Part shown: positions 1 through 7,346 of the stretch, in pieces
Numbering within the stretch: the stretch's first letter is position 1
Layout of the letters: each line of letters opens with the position of its first letter
Source of the DNA: Bacteroidaceae bacterium
Lineage (GTDB): Bacteria; Bacteroidota; Bacteroidia; Bacteroidales; Bacteroidaceae
Direction: 5' to 3'
DNA length: 64,000 nt
Assembly (NCBI GenBank): GCA_011959205.1
Contig: BLLV01000255.1
Location: forward strand, 1-64,000
Notes under the pieces: generated by a model
What the model was told of the DNA's origin: nothing
The model's input: only the letters and a program-made list of their open reading frames with translations
Databases searched by the model: none
Program-made: the position numbers and the translations under genes

Positions 1-306
1 AGGAACAAATACAATTCAAGCATTAAACAATGAAATCCTATCAAGATCAAAAAAAAATATCCTTCAATACAAAGAAACACATCTGAATTTAATGTGGAAC
101 ATAAAAATTCACAAACACCTTATCACATTCAGAACCAGCATATTACTGTGTAAAAACATTCATAAAGCCCCCCAATCGGTAAGTAAGCGGAGGCGTTGTC
201 CATCCATGTACAACATAACGGGCACCACACACAGAGTGGAAAAGTTCCGATAGATGTATCTTATCAATAGGATGCACCCGTGAAAGCAGTCTTATACCTT
301 TATTGC

Positions 307-394
307 TTCACCTAGGTGAAGCAAGTATTTCACACAGGTGACAACGGCTCTTCACGCAAGTGAAAAGGCGTGTTCACCCGGGTGGTAACACAGC
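307..394. repeat. Array A: four palindromes at exact 22-bp period
   Basis: Four 14-bp dyads start at 307, 329, 351 and 373, so the period is exactly 22 bp. They read TTCACCTAGGTGAA (perfect), TTCACACAGGTGAC, TTCACGCAAGTGAA and TTCACCCGGGTGGT. The arms TTCAC/GTGAA are kept while the centre and the 8-bp spacers change. A 22-bp period is about two helical turns and puts all centres on one DNA face. Candidate multi-site operator, or a unit of the dispersed element described for arrays B-E. Function unknown. Confidence 0.75.
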
Positions 395-547
395 TGATGC
401 GGCCTTCTTGCATGGATCCTCCCATCCCCTTGTACGGATACTGCCGTAAATATACCAAGATTACGTACCCAACATGGAAACCGGTACCTGGCGAACCGGA
501 TTCTGCAAGAAAAAAACAAAAAAAAACACTTCGTGGGAATACAAAAA

Positions 548-596
548 GTTCCGCCACCGCATATTACTGTGTATCAGCACAATGCGGTGACGGAAC
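548..596. terminator. Terminator hairpin after GH30
   Basis: Arms at 548-562 (gttccgccaccgcat) and 582-596 pair at 14 of 15 positions around a 19-nt loop. A-rich DNA to the left and right gives U-tracts in both orientations. It lies 42 nt past the GH30 stop codon on the minus strand and could act bidirectionally. Confidence 0.7.
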
Positions 597-637
597 AAAA
601 AACTATTGCAGTGTGGAAATAAAAACAAAAATCAATG

Positions 638-2152
638 TTACAGAGACGAGCTACTCAACACGGTTCCGGTGTAGGAAACCACGCTACGAGCCGGCAAAGT
701 CAGCCTATAGACACCATCGGCAGGTTGAACGGCTTCCACCGGCTCCCATTTACGGGTATCATCGGTGACGTAGCCTTGCAAAGCACCGGAAACCTGAGCG
801 CTTTCGAGAGCCAGCGAAATAACTACTTCATGATCCGCAGGGTTGATGGCTACAACCGTATAACCGTTGCCACCATATTTATAGCCCGACACCATATAGC
901 CTTGTTCGGAATCATATTGCACTGAAATGCGCTTGCTGCCCACGGGGATATAACGGGAGAAGTTGCCGAACACCTCGCACCGCTTGGTCACTTCATAGTC
1001 CACGCGGTTCTTTTCAATGTTAATCAGCCCCTCGGTGGTTCCGCCGTCGGGTATGGCACCTGCCCACCACACAATGGCACCGGTATTGGCCTCACACAAG
1101 AAACGATGGAACTTCTTCGCCCATTTCAAGCCGCTGGTCATGGTGGCATCATAGCTTTCCGTAGGATCGCTGATTTCGGTCAGCCACACGGGAATTCCCT
1201 TCGATTCGGCTTTGTCAAACGGTTCAATGGCAGGATCTTTCTTGGTCACGGGATCCACATAGCCGTGTCCGGCTGCTATGATGGGGAAATTGGTGATTTT
1301 AGGATTCAAGGTCAGAATATCGCGCACATAGTTCTTACTGCCCATGACAAATCCCAGAATGGCAGACCACTGGGCATTCTCGCCAAAGATAATCCGGGTT
1401 TCGGGATGGGTCTGCCTCAGTTTGGGACCCAAGTTGTTCACAATGAACGGACCCAGCGTAGTGGTGCCGGGAAGCCAGAGGCACGAACTCCAACTTGCCG
1501 CATATTCGGGTTCATTGGCCGGAGAGATGGCATAGACGGGCAGACCTGCCGCAGTGTAGGCATCGCAGAAATTGGAAAGATAGTCGGCAAAAGCCTGGTA
1601 GCTGTCGCGTTTCAGCGAACCTTGCGAAGTGTTGCCGTTGCTTTTCATATAAGCCGGAGCAGACCAGGCGGAGAAGATGAGTTTGTCCACACCATATTCC
1701 TGCTTCGCTTTTTTCATGATCCACAACTGTCCGTTGCGCTGTGCAATGCCTTCGGCAACGCGGTTCTCATCGCGGTTGAAATCGATATCGAAAAAAGGAT
1801 CGTCCAAAGGCAGGTCGATATCCTCGTCCATATTGAATGTGGTTTCATCGTAATGGGGGAACACCTCACCCCTGAGGATGCTGAGGCGTAGCCCGTCCTG
1901 CCCGAACATCACATCCATAATCTCCTGACGCTTGCGGTGGGCATAGAGGTAGTCGGACCAGCCGGCCTGCGCCACGCCAAAACCGTCGATGGTTTGTTCT
2001 TCATTGTTCCACTGAAAAACTACGTCGGCACCCGAGGCACTACGCGCATCGGCCGGGATTTGCTTTACCGAAAGAACATCGGCCACATCTGTACAAGCAC
2101 AGAGGCAAGTTGCGGAAACTGCCACGGCAAAAAGGTAAGATAGCTTTTTCAT
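638..2152 (-). CDS. GH30-family glycoside hydrolase, lipoprotein
   Basis: 504 aa. The N-terminus is a lipoprotein signal peptide with lipobox L-C-A-C, the lipidated Cys being about residue 20. The (beta/alpha)8 catalytic domain spans roughly residues 45-410 and is followed by a small beta domain to the C-terminus, the usual GH30 arrangement. The acid/base Glu is in the NEP motif (about E214) and the nucleophile Glu in WLTEIS (about E326). GH30 enzymes are retaining and include beta-1,6-glucanases, glucosylceramidases, xylanases and fucosidases; the subfamily, and so the substrate, cannot be fixed by eye. It stands alone with no SusCD beside it, has its own terminator, and is probably on the cell surface or in the periplasm. 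Confidence 0.85.
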   Translation of the reverse strand: MKKLSYLFAVAVSATCLCACTDVADVLSVKQIPADARSASGADVVFQWNNEEQTIDGFGVAQAGWSDYLYAHRKRQEIMDVMFGQDGLRLSILRGEVFPHYDETTFNMDEDIDLPLDDPFFDIDFNRDENRVAEGIAQRNGQLWIMKKAKQEYGVDKLIFSAWSAPAYMKSNGNTSQGSLKRDSYQAFADYLSNFCDAYTAAGLPVYAISPANEPEYAASWSSCLWLPGTTTLGPFIVNNLGPKLRQTHPETRIIFGENAQWSAILGFVMGSKNYVRDILTLNPKITNFPIIAAGHGYVDPVTKKDPAIEPFDKAESKGIPVWLTEISDPTESYDATMTSGLKWAKKFHRFLCEANTGAIVWWAGAIPDGGTTEGLINIEKNRVDYEVTKRCEVFGNFSRYIPVGSKRISVQYDSEQGYMVSGYKYGGNGYTVVAINPADHEVVISLALESAQVSGALQGYVTDDTRKWEPVEAVQPADGVYRLTLPARSVVSYTGTVLSSSSL

Positions 2153-2546
2153 GACACTTTTTTTTTAAGGTTAGTATTCAAAGTTTTATCAGGTTGTAAC
2201 CCAAAAGCAAAGATGGGGATTTCCCAGCAAACAAGCTAATACTATCCGAACAGATACTTATGATATCCTGTCAAAAGTAAGCATTCTATTTTCCGCTACA
2301 ACAATTTTATCGGCTGTTTTTCAGCCTATAACATAAAAATGTCCTCAAGAAAATATGTTTGTTTTAACATTCCGGTTTATAAAAACATGGCAGAAGAACC
2401 TTCTTGTCGCAGTCCTTACCATGAAGTGTAGCATTTGGGAAACTCATCAACATCCGGAATACCTGAATATGGAAAAAAATACAAGAAACAGACTATCACT
2501 AAAAAAGTGAGAAAAGAAGTTGAAAAGGTGTATAGACAATGTTTAT
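2153..2546. other. Gap between GH30 and the SecB-like gene
   Basis: No coding sequence is supported. It contains the GH30 leader, a T-rich run just upstream of the GH30 start and a short 5-bp hairpin near 2312-2326. Base composition becomes AT-rich toward 2500, marking the left edge of the island. Confidence 0.5.
2272..2279 (-). promoter_or_regulatory. Candidate -7 box for GH30
   Basis: On the minus strand this reads TACTTTTG, matching the Bacteroides -7 consensus TAnnTTTG. It would give a leader of about 110 nt before the GH30 start. No convincing -33 TTTG was found, so this is a weak call. Confidence 0.35.
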
Positions 2547-2942
2547 TTATTTCTCCTGCTGTTCCAGCATTCTAGTAAAATTTATTGTCGGCAAGATAAC
2601 AGGTTGCATTCCAGAAAGAGATGTCAATGTAGATATATATGCCCTAAAGTAGGGGAACAAAATGGCTGGCGCATTCGAATTTACAAAACTAGTTTTATTC
2701 TCTTCAGATATTTCAGAATCAAATTCAAACAAAGCTACCATGTTTGCGCTGATTTTGAAATTGTTCGTTTCATCAGAAACACCAATATACATATTTATCC
2801 TATAAATATTATTTTCCTCTATACCACCTTTCCTCTCGATCTCTATTGACATTTTAGACAGAGGTTTATCAGGATCAAATTCTATACTAGCCTTATTTAT
2901 CTTATATTCCTTTAAACGGAAACTTGCTACTTTTTCTGCCAT
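2547..2942 (-). CDS. SecB-like chaperone, third gene of a putative TAC cassette
   Basis: 131 aa from ATG at 2942; a GTG at 2948 would add two residues. The C-terminal third carries the SecB signature: N-A-P-A-I-L-F-P-Y-x-R then an alpha helix and a V-I-L-P-x-I-N-F strand (residues about 90-122). This is the pattern E. coli SecB shows as ILFPYARE...LNLAPVNF. The N-terminal half has the alternating polar/hydrophobic strands of the SecB beta sheet. Bacteroidota usually lack a housekeeping SecB, and solitary SecB-like proteins coded after a toxin/antitoxin pair are known from toxin-antitoxin-chaperone (TAC) systems such as Mycobacterium HigBA-SecB and CmdTAC. It starts 2 nt after the upstream stop codon, so the genes are almost certainly cotranscribed. 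The role as antitoxin chaperone is inferred from this context. Confidence 0.75.
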   Translation of the reverse strand: MAEKVASFRLKEYKINKASIEFDPDKPLSKMSIEIERKGGIEENNIYRINMYIGVSDETNNFKISANMVALFEFDSEISEENKTSFVNSNAPAILFPYFRAYISTLTSLSGMQPVILPTINFTRMLEQQEK

Positions 2943-2944
2943 AA

Positions 2945-3316
2945 TCACGCTGCTAACAAATCTATAGTGTCAATATTAAAAAAAGAATCCATCTCACCAA
3001 AATCTAAATCTATACAATAAAGCAAATTGCCACTATCCACAATCGGAATATTGTCAAATAACACATTATGCATATCATTAGACTCGCAAGGCTCCGAAAT
3101 AAGCAAATCCTCATCCGGAAACATGGCAAAGAAATCATTCCACATTTCAGACTCCCACCTTATGTATTCATCATCTCTTCTTCTAATATTTTCCGGTGAT
3201 ATCTCAATTATATGAAATTCAGTTATACTGTCAAACGCATATTTGATAGAAATGCCCTTGAACATATTACTAAGTTTCTTTAATCGTTCAATGATAAAAT
3301 CTTTCACTGCATCCAT
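2945..3316 (-). CDS. Unknown protein, candidate antitoxin of the TAC cassette
   Basis: 123 aa from ATG at 3316 (a TTG at 3322 is also in frame). I do not recognise a named family. It is acidic, with an N-terminal amphipathic helix, a central strand-rich part, a charged R-R-R-D-D-E-Y stretch near residue 45, and a D/E-rich second half. The last 25 residues mix acidic and bulky hydrophobic residues (F-F, I, I, L-L-A-A at the very end). A hydrophobic C-terminal tail is what chaperone-addicted antitoxins present to their SecB-like partner. No GS...DxD nucleotidyltransferase motif is visible, so it is not an MNT-type antitoxin. Both junctions of the cassette have the same TGATTATG arrangement of stop and start. 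Calling it the antitoxin is inference from gene order. Confidence 0.55.
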   Translation of the reverse strand: MDAVKDFIIERLKKLSNMFKGISIKYAFDSITEFHIIEISPENIRRRDDEYIRWESEMWNDFFAMFPDEDLLISEPCESNDMHNVLFDNIPIVDSGNLLYCIDLDFGEMDSFFNIDTIDLLAA

Positions 3317-3318
3317 AA

Positions 3319-3714
3319 TCAAATATATTTTGTAATTATCAAATTTCTGAATTTATCTATAGTATCTTGTATATTTACTACATCTTTATTTGTAACCAGA
3401 TTTTTCGAATAATCAGCTTTTTTTCGTTCCTTTTTTAATTTACTAAGGCAAGTGTGAAACTCAACACAATCTAATAGTTTCGCTTGACGTATCTTATTTC
3501 CCAACTCATTCCTGATATAAGCATGATTATCTTTTCCTCTTGAATTATTCTGTATATCTTCATAAAGATATCCAAATTTCACACATAATGAATATATAGA
3601 TAATAAAAAAGCTGAGTAATAAGCACAATGTATTGAAGAATTAAGTTTGCCATTATCCTTCAATAATACAAAAGCATCGTAATTCTCATCAGCCTTAGTC
3701 TTTAGATTAATCAT
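3319..3714 (-). CDS. HEPN-domain (UPF0332-like) protein, candidate toxin of the TAC cassette
   Basis: 131 aa, all helical in character. Two features match the HEPN/UPF0332 pattern. One is an early helix H-C-A-Y-Y-S-A-F-L-L at residues 29-38. The other is R-K-K-A-D-Y at residues 97-102, where family members have RxxADY before the final helix. Classical HEPN RNase toxins use R-X4-6-H; here the position four residues after R97 is Tyr rather than His, so RNase activity is uncertain. It is the first gene of a three-gene unit followed by an unknown acidic protein and a SecB-like chaperone, the toxin-antitoxin-chaperone order. The cassette is much more AT-rich than its neighbours and sits beside IS debris, suggesting acquisition by transfer. 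Confidence 0.65.
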   Translation of the reverse strand: MINLKTKADENYDAFVLLKDNGKLNSSIHCAYYSAFLLSIYSLCVKFGYLYEDIQNNSRGKDNHAYIRNELGNKIRQAKLLDCVEFHTCLSKLKKERKKADYSKNLVTNKDVVNIQDTIDKFRNLIITKYI

Positions 3715-3781
3715 AACAATAACAGCACCCTAAAAGTTCACCTTCAGTTTTAAAAAATCATCAAAAACCATTTGTTTTTTG

Positions 3782-3789
3782 CAAAAATA
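3782..3789 (-). promoter_or_regulatory. Candidate -7 box for the HEPN-X-SecB cassette
   Basis: The minus strand reads TATTTTTG, fitting TAnnTTTG, and gives a leader of about 60 nt. A perfect 9-bp inverted repeat (taatttaga ... tctaaatta) lies 45 bp further upstream at 3834-3857 and is a possible operator. The DNA here is very AT-rich, so chance matches are likely. Confidence 0.35.
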
Positions 3790-3878
3790 GATATTTAATT
3801 TTTAATCTAAAAATAAGACTAACAATTAGATAGTAATTTAGATCTATTTCTAAATTATATTTCGATTCAAAATGCAAA

Positions 3879-3990
3879 TCAAAATTCTTCCGTAATATTA
3901 GCACCTGTTAAAAAATGTCTGAATTCTTTTTCTAAAGAAGTTTCCGTATCAGCCCAATTGTATCTTTCTTTGAAGCGACCAAACTTTAAA
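3879..3990 (-). pseudogene. C-terminal fragment of an unrecognised gene
   Basis: Read on the minus strand, the frame ending with TGA at 3879-3881 gives a protein-like tail: F-G-R-F-K-E-R-Y-N-W-A-D-T, then an acidic/basic helix and the ending L-T-G-A-N-I-T-E-E-F. The frame stays open to the right, into the IS remnant, where the sequence stops looking like the same protein. I cannot name the family. It has the same orientation as the HEPN cassette, so it may be the stump of another accessory gene truncated by the insertion. Confidence 0.35.
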
Positions 3991-3994
3991 AAAG

Positions 3995-4480
3995 ATGTAT
4001 CAGACTGATTTAACGGAAACCGAGTGGCAATATATACCAAAAGTTGGTCTATTACTATTATCGCAAATGGGCTTCCCCATTGAACTTTGACTTGTTACTG
4101 GAAAAATTACGTGGTCATGTACGAGTGAAGCGCGGTCAAAGCATGGAACCAAGTGTTGGTATCATGGACAGTCAAAGCGTAAAATGGGGTAACAATGCTT
4201 CCTTGAACGGTGTTGACGGACATAAAAAGGTAAAAGGCATAAAACGCCCCATACCATAGTGGACAAAATGGTTTTCTTATTGCCGTTATGGTTACCATAG
4301 CCAATATGTATGACAGTAAAGCGGCTTATTTATTGATAAGGGTTCTTAAAGAAATGTGCTCAGCCTTACATGCAACAAGCACATAAATATCAGGGGCTAA
4401 TCCAGATTTCTTATCATCCGTGTACCCCATATTGCAATATTCGCAACTGAGGTTGGAGACACTTTTACATTAATTACCTT
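3995..4480 (+). pseudogene. Decayed IS5/IS4-type transposase
   Basis: Pieces of one DDE transposase can be read in more than one frame. An N-terminal piece from ATG 3995 reads M-Y-Q-T-D-L-T-E-T-E-W-Q-Y-I-P. After an internal deletion, a middle piece begins with V-Y-Y-Y-Y-R-K-W and runs through the catalytic-Asp segment G-I-M-D-S-Q-S-V-K to D-G-H-K-K-V-K-G-I-K-R. A frameshift near 4250 leads to N-G-F-L-I-A-V-M-V-T-I-A-N-M-Y-D. Later sequence is increasingly degenerate. Such elements normally encode about 250 aa or more; no intact product can be made here. No clean terminal inverted repeats were recognised. It marks past insertion next to the HEPN-X-SecB cassette. Confidence 0.75.
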
Positions 4481-4483
4481 TCA

Positions 4484-5599
4484 TCAGAAATCGGGATATG
4501 ACGGATGGTGACGGGCAACGATGGCTATACATTCCATCTCTATCAACCACGCCGGACGGCACACCGGAGCGGATACATAATGTACCGGGACTCCGGGCAT
4601 CCTGTCCGCCAGCAACGGACGCACCACGGAATAATCGGAAGCATCGCGCAGATAGACCGTAGCCTGAGCCAGGTCACGGGCGCACGCACCTCCCTCCTCC
4701 AGTAGTTTCTCCACATTTTCCCACATACGCAGGATCTGCCGGGCCACATCGCCCACATGTACCACCTTTCCTTCCCGGTCAATGCTGGCAGTACCGCTGA
4801 TATACAATTGCCTACGGTCTCCATATTCCACTGCCGTTCCTCGCTCGAACGCCACCCCATACACATGGGTGGGACTTAAATGGGTAAGGGCATGAAGATA
4901 GCTCACCTGCTCTTCCCGAAGCCCGTGCACAGCGTATGCATCCATCGAAACTTTTACCCGGGCATCTGCCTGACGTCCCTGAATGCCGGTGCTGGCTATA
5001 TAATGTGTTTCCGGAGTCAGCCCCCAATGCCGGAAACAATCATTGCGCGCCTTTACCACACCTGCATAATTCACATCAATATCGTGCACATAAAGCCAAG
5101 TGCGCAGGCAATGCCGGGCCACATCCATCGAGTGCCGCCCCAACTCATCCTGGTAGGACCTGAACAGACGCGACATCTGTTCTTCCGAATCTCCTTCCTG
5201 AAAATACCGGTGGGTCCACCAATGATGGACATAACAGCTGTTTGTCTCTCCTTTTTGAAGATAAACCCACAGAGCAATCTTGCTCCCGTCCAAAGGGGGT
5301 TGCTGCACAACAGACAGCGCATAAGGGCTTCCCTCCTCTTCCCGGAGCAAAGCTTCCGCCTGATTGGCGGCATCGCTCAAGAGATAACGCTTCAGCACGG
5401 GACGGCTACCGGCCATCTCTTTTTCTTCCATAAACAAACCGACAGCCGCCAGGAGTCCTTCCAGCTGGCGGGAATATGATAAAAAAGTATTAGTTACCCG
5501 GGCACATGCATGTATTTCTTCCACTCCGTTGCCGGCACTGAAAAAAGAGGCATCCAAGCGGACATCATGCAGAGGATAATCATATCTTTTAGTCTTCAT
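4484..5599 (-). CDS. Rid/YjgF-superfamily protein, chorismatase-like (FkbO/Hyg5/XanB2 type)
   Basis: 371 aa from ATG 5599 (the longer frame starts earlier but its first 13 residues look non-coding). The C-terminal 120 residues resemble the YjgF/RidA fold: L-Y-I-S-G-T-A-S-I near residue 260, then G-D-V-A-R-Q...N-V-E-K-L-L-E-E-G-G, L-R-D-A-S-D-Y and the ending C-R-P-A-W-L-I-E-M-E. Two-domain proteins of this length with this ending belong to the chorismate-hydrolysing FkbO/Hyg5/XanB2 group, whose catalytic Glu lies in the last segment. That would yield a dihydro- or hydroxybenzoate from chorismate. No aryl-polyene or quinone gene cluster is beside it. Membership in the Rid superfamily is fairly safe; the reaction is inference. 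Confidence 0.6.
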   Translation of the reverse strand: MKTKRYDYPLHDVRLDASFFSAGNGVEEIHACARVTNTFLSYSRQLEGLLAAVGLFMEEKEMAGSRPVLKRYLLSDAANQAEALLREEEGSPYALSVVQQPPLDGSKIALWVYLQKGETNSCYVHHWWTHRYFQEGDSEEQMSRLFRSYQDELGRHSMDVARHCLRTWLYVHDIDVNYAGVVKARNDCFRHWGLTPETHYIASTGIQGRQADARVKVSMDAYAVHGLREEQVSYLHALTHLSPTHVYGVAFERGTAVEYGDRRQLYISGTASIDREGKVVHVGDVARQILRMWENVEKLLEEGGACARDLAQATVYLRDASDYSVVRPLLADRMPGVPVHYVSAPVCRPAWLIEMECIAIVARHHPSYPDF

Positions 5600-5625
5600 A
5601 ACAAAAAATTCTATTGATGTAGACG

Positions 5626-5633
5626 CAAATATA
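5626..5633 (-). promoter_or_regulatory. Candidate -7 box for the chorismatase-like gene
   Basis: The minus strand reads TATATTTG, a full match to TAnnTTTG, 27 nt before the ATG at 5599. Its closeness to 5599 supports that start over the longer frame, whose start codon at 5636-5638 lies just upstream of the box. Confidence 0.45.
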
Positions 5634-5732
5634 CGCAATTAGGACTGAATATATCAACTCCCAAACAGGAAATTGAACGAATTGTATCAATAGTTGACAA
5701 TATTATATCAATCAACTTTTCCATTTTTTTTC

Positions 5733-5740
5733 TACTTTTG
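5733..5740 (+). promoter_or_regulatory. Candidate -7 box for the DUF4832 operon
   Basis: TACTTTTG matches TAnnTTTG and ends 20 nt before the ATG at 5761, giving a short leader. Upstream, TATCAAT is repeated at 5685 and 5706 (21 bp apart), a possible regulator site in AT-rich DNA. Confidence 0.45.
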
Positions 5741-5760
5741 TTGCTCATAAAAGCAATACT

Positions 5761-7329
5761 ATGAAAAAGAAGTGGATATACAGCAGTATAATTATGGTAT
5801 GGCTTGCCGGGATGCTTTGCGGATGCAATAATGCCGGACAAACCATTGAGTTTCGCGGAATTTACACAGACGATGTGAATGGCGAGCAAGGATTATATAA
5901 CCCCGGAAGAGGTTTCCGGCTGGAAACAGCGGTGGATGTACAGGAACAACAAGATAATCCGGTAGAAGAGTTAGTCTGCCTGTCGGAAAAATATGCTTCA
6001 GACAGCGTTTCCTTGGCACAAAGCTATTTCTACCTCACGTATACGATCGGCCGGAAGCTGACCGAGGAACATTTCCACACCATGCAACGCTATTTTGACG
6101 AATTGCAGGCACAAGGGAAAAAAGCTGTGCTGCGCTTTGCATACGAGAAGGATTTTGCAGGAAGAGCTCCTGTAGGCCCAACCTTGCAGCAGGCCCTGTC
6201 TCATCTGGAAGAACTGAAACCTTTCCTTGAGAAGAACAAAGATCTGATTCTGGTAGTCCAGGCAGGAGTGATAGGGGCATGGGGAGAATGGCACAGTTCC
6301 GTGCATGGCCTGGAAAACTCACAAACAGCCATGACGGGCATCTTGGAGAAACTGCTGGAGGTGGTTCCGCAAGACAAGCAGGTGCAAGTACGTGTTCCGG
6401 AGTATAAGAATTTACTCAAAAACAAACCGGAACTCTATAACAGGCTCTCTTTCCATGACGACTTTATCGTTATCCGCCCCGATAAATGGGACGGCGACAT
6501 GCACGAGGGTACAAACAATTTCAACCAGATGGTGGACGAGTCGCCTTATCTGGTGGTGGACGGAGAACTGCCATGGGGTTTCTGGAGTGTGGGAGCCGAT
6601 CCGGACAGCCCTTCGGCAGGCTGGCTGATAGATGGCATGCAAACCGCACGCCGCCTGTTTCTACAACACTTCACTTCGCTGAACGTGATACATAATTACA
6701 AAGAGCAGCATGCAAACCGTACCTTCGATGAAAACAATCCGCCGGAATACTCGATGGTGGTATGGAAAAAGACTTTCATCCATGAAGATTCTTTGAGAAA
6801 ATACGGAATGCCCGTATCCGACGGTTATTTCAAACGAAAAAGCGGAGAGCAGGTGGCAAGGAACGTATTCGACTACATACGGGATCACTTGGGATATCGC
6901 ATTGAATTGCAGAGGCTGGACATGCCTGCCAAGCTGCATGCCGGTACGGGAAACCCGCTGAAACTGAAACTGGTCAACAGAGGGTTTGCCACCCTGTTCG
7001 GAAATCATCCCGTATGCTACGTACTGATTGGCCCCACAGGCAAAGTGACGGAATTCCCTGTAGAAGCAGACCCGCAGGAGTGGCAACCGTTCTCACCCGG
7101 CGACAGCACCTACACCCCTCTTTTGCATAAGGTGGAGACGGTGATTGCTCTGCCCGCCGATTTCCCGAAGGGAACTTATCAACTGGGATTGTGGATACCC
7201 GACGGCGGAAAAGAGTTGAAATATAATGCCCGGTATGCCATTCGCTGCGCAAATGGAAATACGACATGGTGGATGTCCGAAGACCATCGCTACGGGGTGA
7301 ATCTGCTGACTTCCGTGGAAGTAGACTAA
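5761..7329 (+). CDS. DUF4874/DUF4832 lipoprotein, putative glycan-active TIM-barrel protein
   Basis: 522 aa. The signal peptide ends in M-L-C-G-C, so the protein is lipidated at about Cys22. The part from residue 30 to about 350 looks like a TIM barrel: N-P-G-R-G-F near the start, V-V-Q-A-G-V-I-G-A-W-G-E-W-H in the middle, and L-S-F-H-D-D-F later, as in DUF4874/DUF4832 proteins. The C-terminal 150 residues form beta-strands resembling a carbohydrate-binding domain (L-V-N-R-G-F-A-T, L-G-L-W-I-P-D-G-G). The family has no firmly known reaction; several members sit in polysaccharide loci. It is the first gene of a three-gene unit, 17 nt before the DUF6057 gene. Confidence 0.75.
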   Translation: MKKKWIYSSIIMVWLAGMLCGCNNAGQTIEFRGIYTDDVNGEQGLYNPGRGFRLETAVDVQEQQDNPVEELVCLSEKYASDSVSLAQSYFYLTYTIGRKLTEEHFHTMQRYFDELQAQGKKAVLRFAYEKDFAGRAPVGPTLQQALSHLEELKPFLEKNKDLILVVQAGVIGAWGEWHSSVHGLENSQTAMTGILEKLLEVVPQDKQVQVRVPEYKNLLKNKPELYNRLSFHDDFIVIRPDKWDGDMHEGTNNFNQMVDESPYLVVDGELPWGFWSVGADPDSPSAGWLIDGMQTARRLFLQHFTSLNVIHNYKEQHANRTFDENNPPEYSMVVWKKTFIHEDSLRKYGMPVSDGYFKRKSGEQVARNVFDYIRDHLGYRIELQRLDMPAKLHAGTGNPLKLKLVNRGFATLFGNHPVCYVLIGPTGKVTEFPVEADPQEWQPFSPGDSTYTPLLHKVETVIALPADFPKGTYQLGLWIPDGGKELKYNARYAIRCANGNTTWWMSEDHRYGVNLLTSVEVD

Positions 7330-7346
7330 ACCGGAGGAAAAAAAGA

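Larger units (their letters stand above)
1..637. other. Intergenic region downstream of the GH30 gene
   Basis: No credible gene is visible: the ORFs that cross it have low-complexity, non-family-like translations and overlap a terminator. It holds a four-unit palindrome array at 307-394 and a terminator hairpin at 548-596. A 15-base string, gcatattactgtgta, occurs twice, near 134 and again in the loop side of the terminator near 559, which may mark a degraded second copy of that hairpin. The gene to the left lies outside the window. Confidence 0.6.

Noticed and set aside
307..394. Possible CRISPR array
   Set aside because: The repeated part is a 14-bp dyad with 8-bp gaps, far too short for repeats and spacers, and no cas genes are in the window.
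370..768. 132-aa plus-strand ORF past GH30
   Set aside because: It crosses the terminator and runs into GH30 antisense; the translation has no family-like features.
1106..1891. 261-aa ORF antisense to GH30
   Set aside because: It is a shadow of a clear GH30 reading frame.
2945..3316. MNT nucleotidyltransferase antitoxin for the HEPN protein
   Set aside because: The GSx10DxD motif of MNT proteins is not present.
5242..5433. Small ORFs antisense to the Rid-like gene
   Set aside because: They overlap a frame with recognisable Rid motifs and show no own signals.
7266..7346. Upstream extension of the DUF6057 protein
   Set aside because: It overlaps the previous gene and lies before a clear GGAGG ribosome site, so translation from 7347 is favoured.
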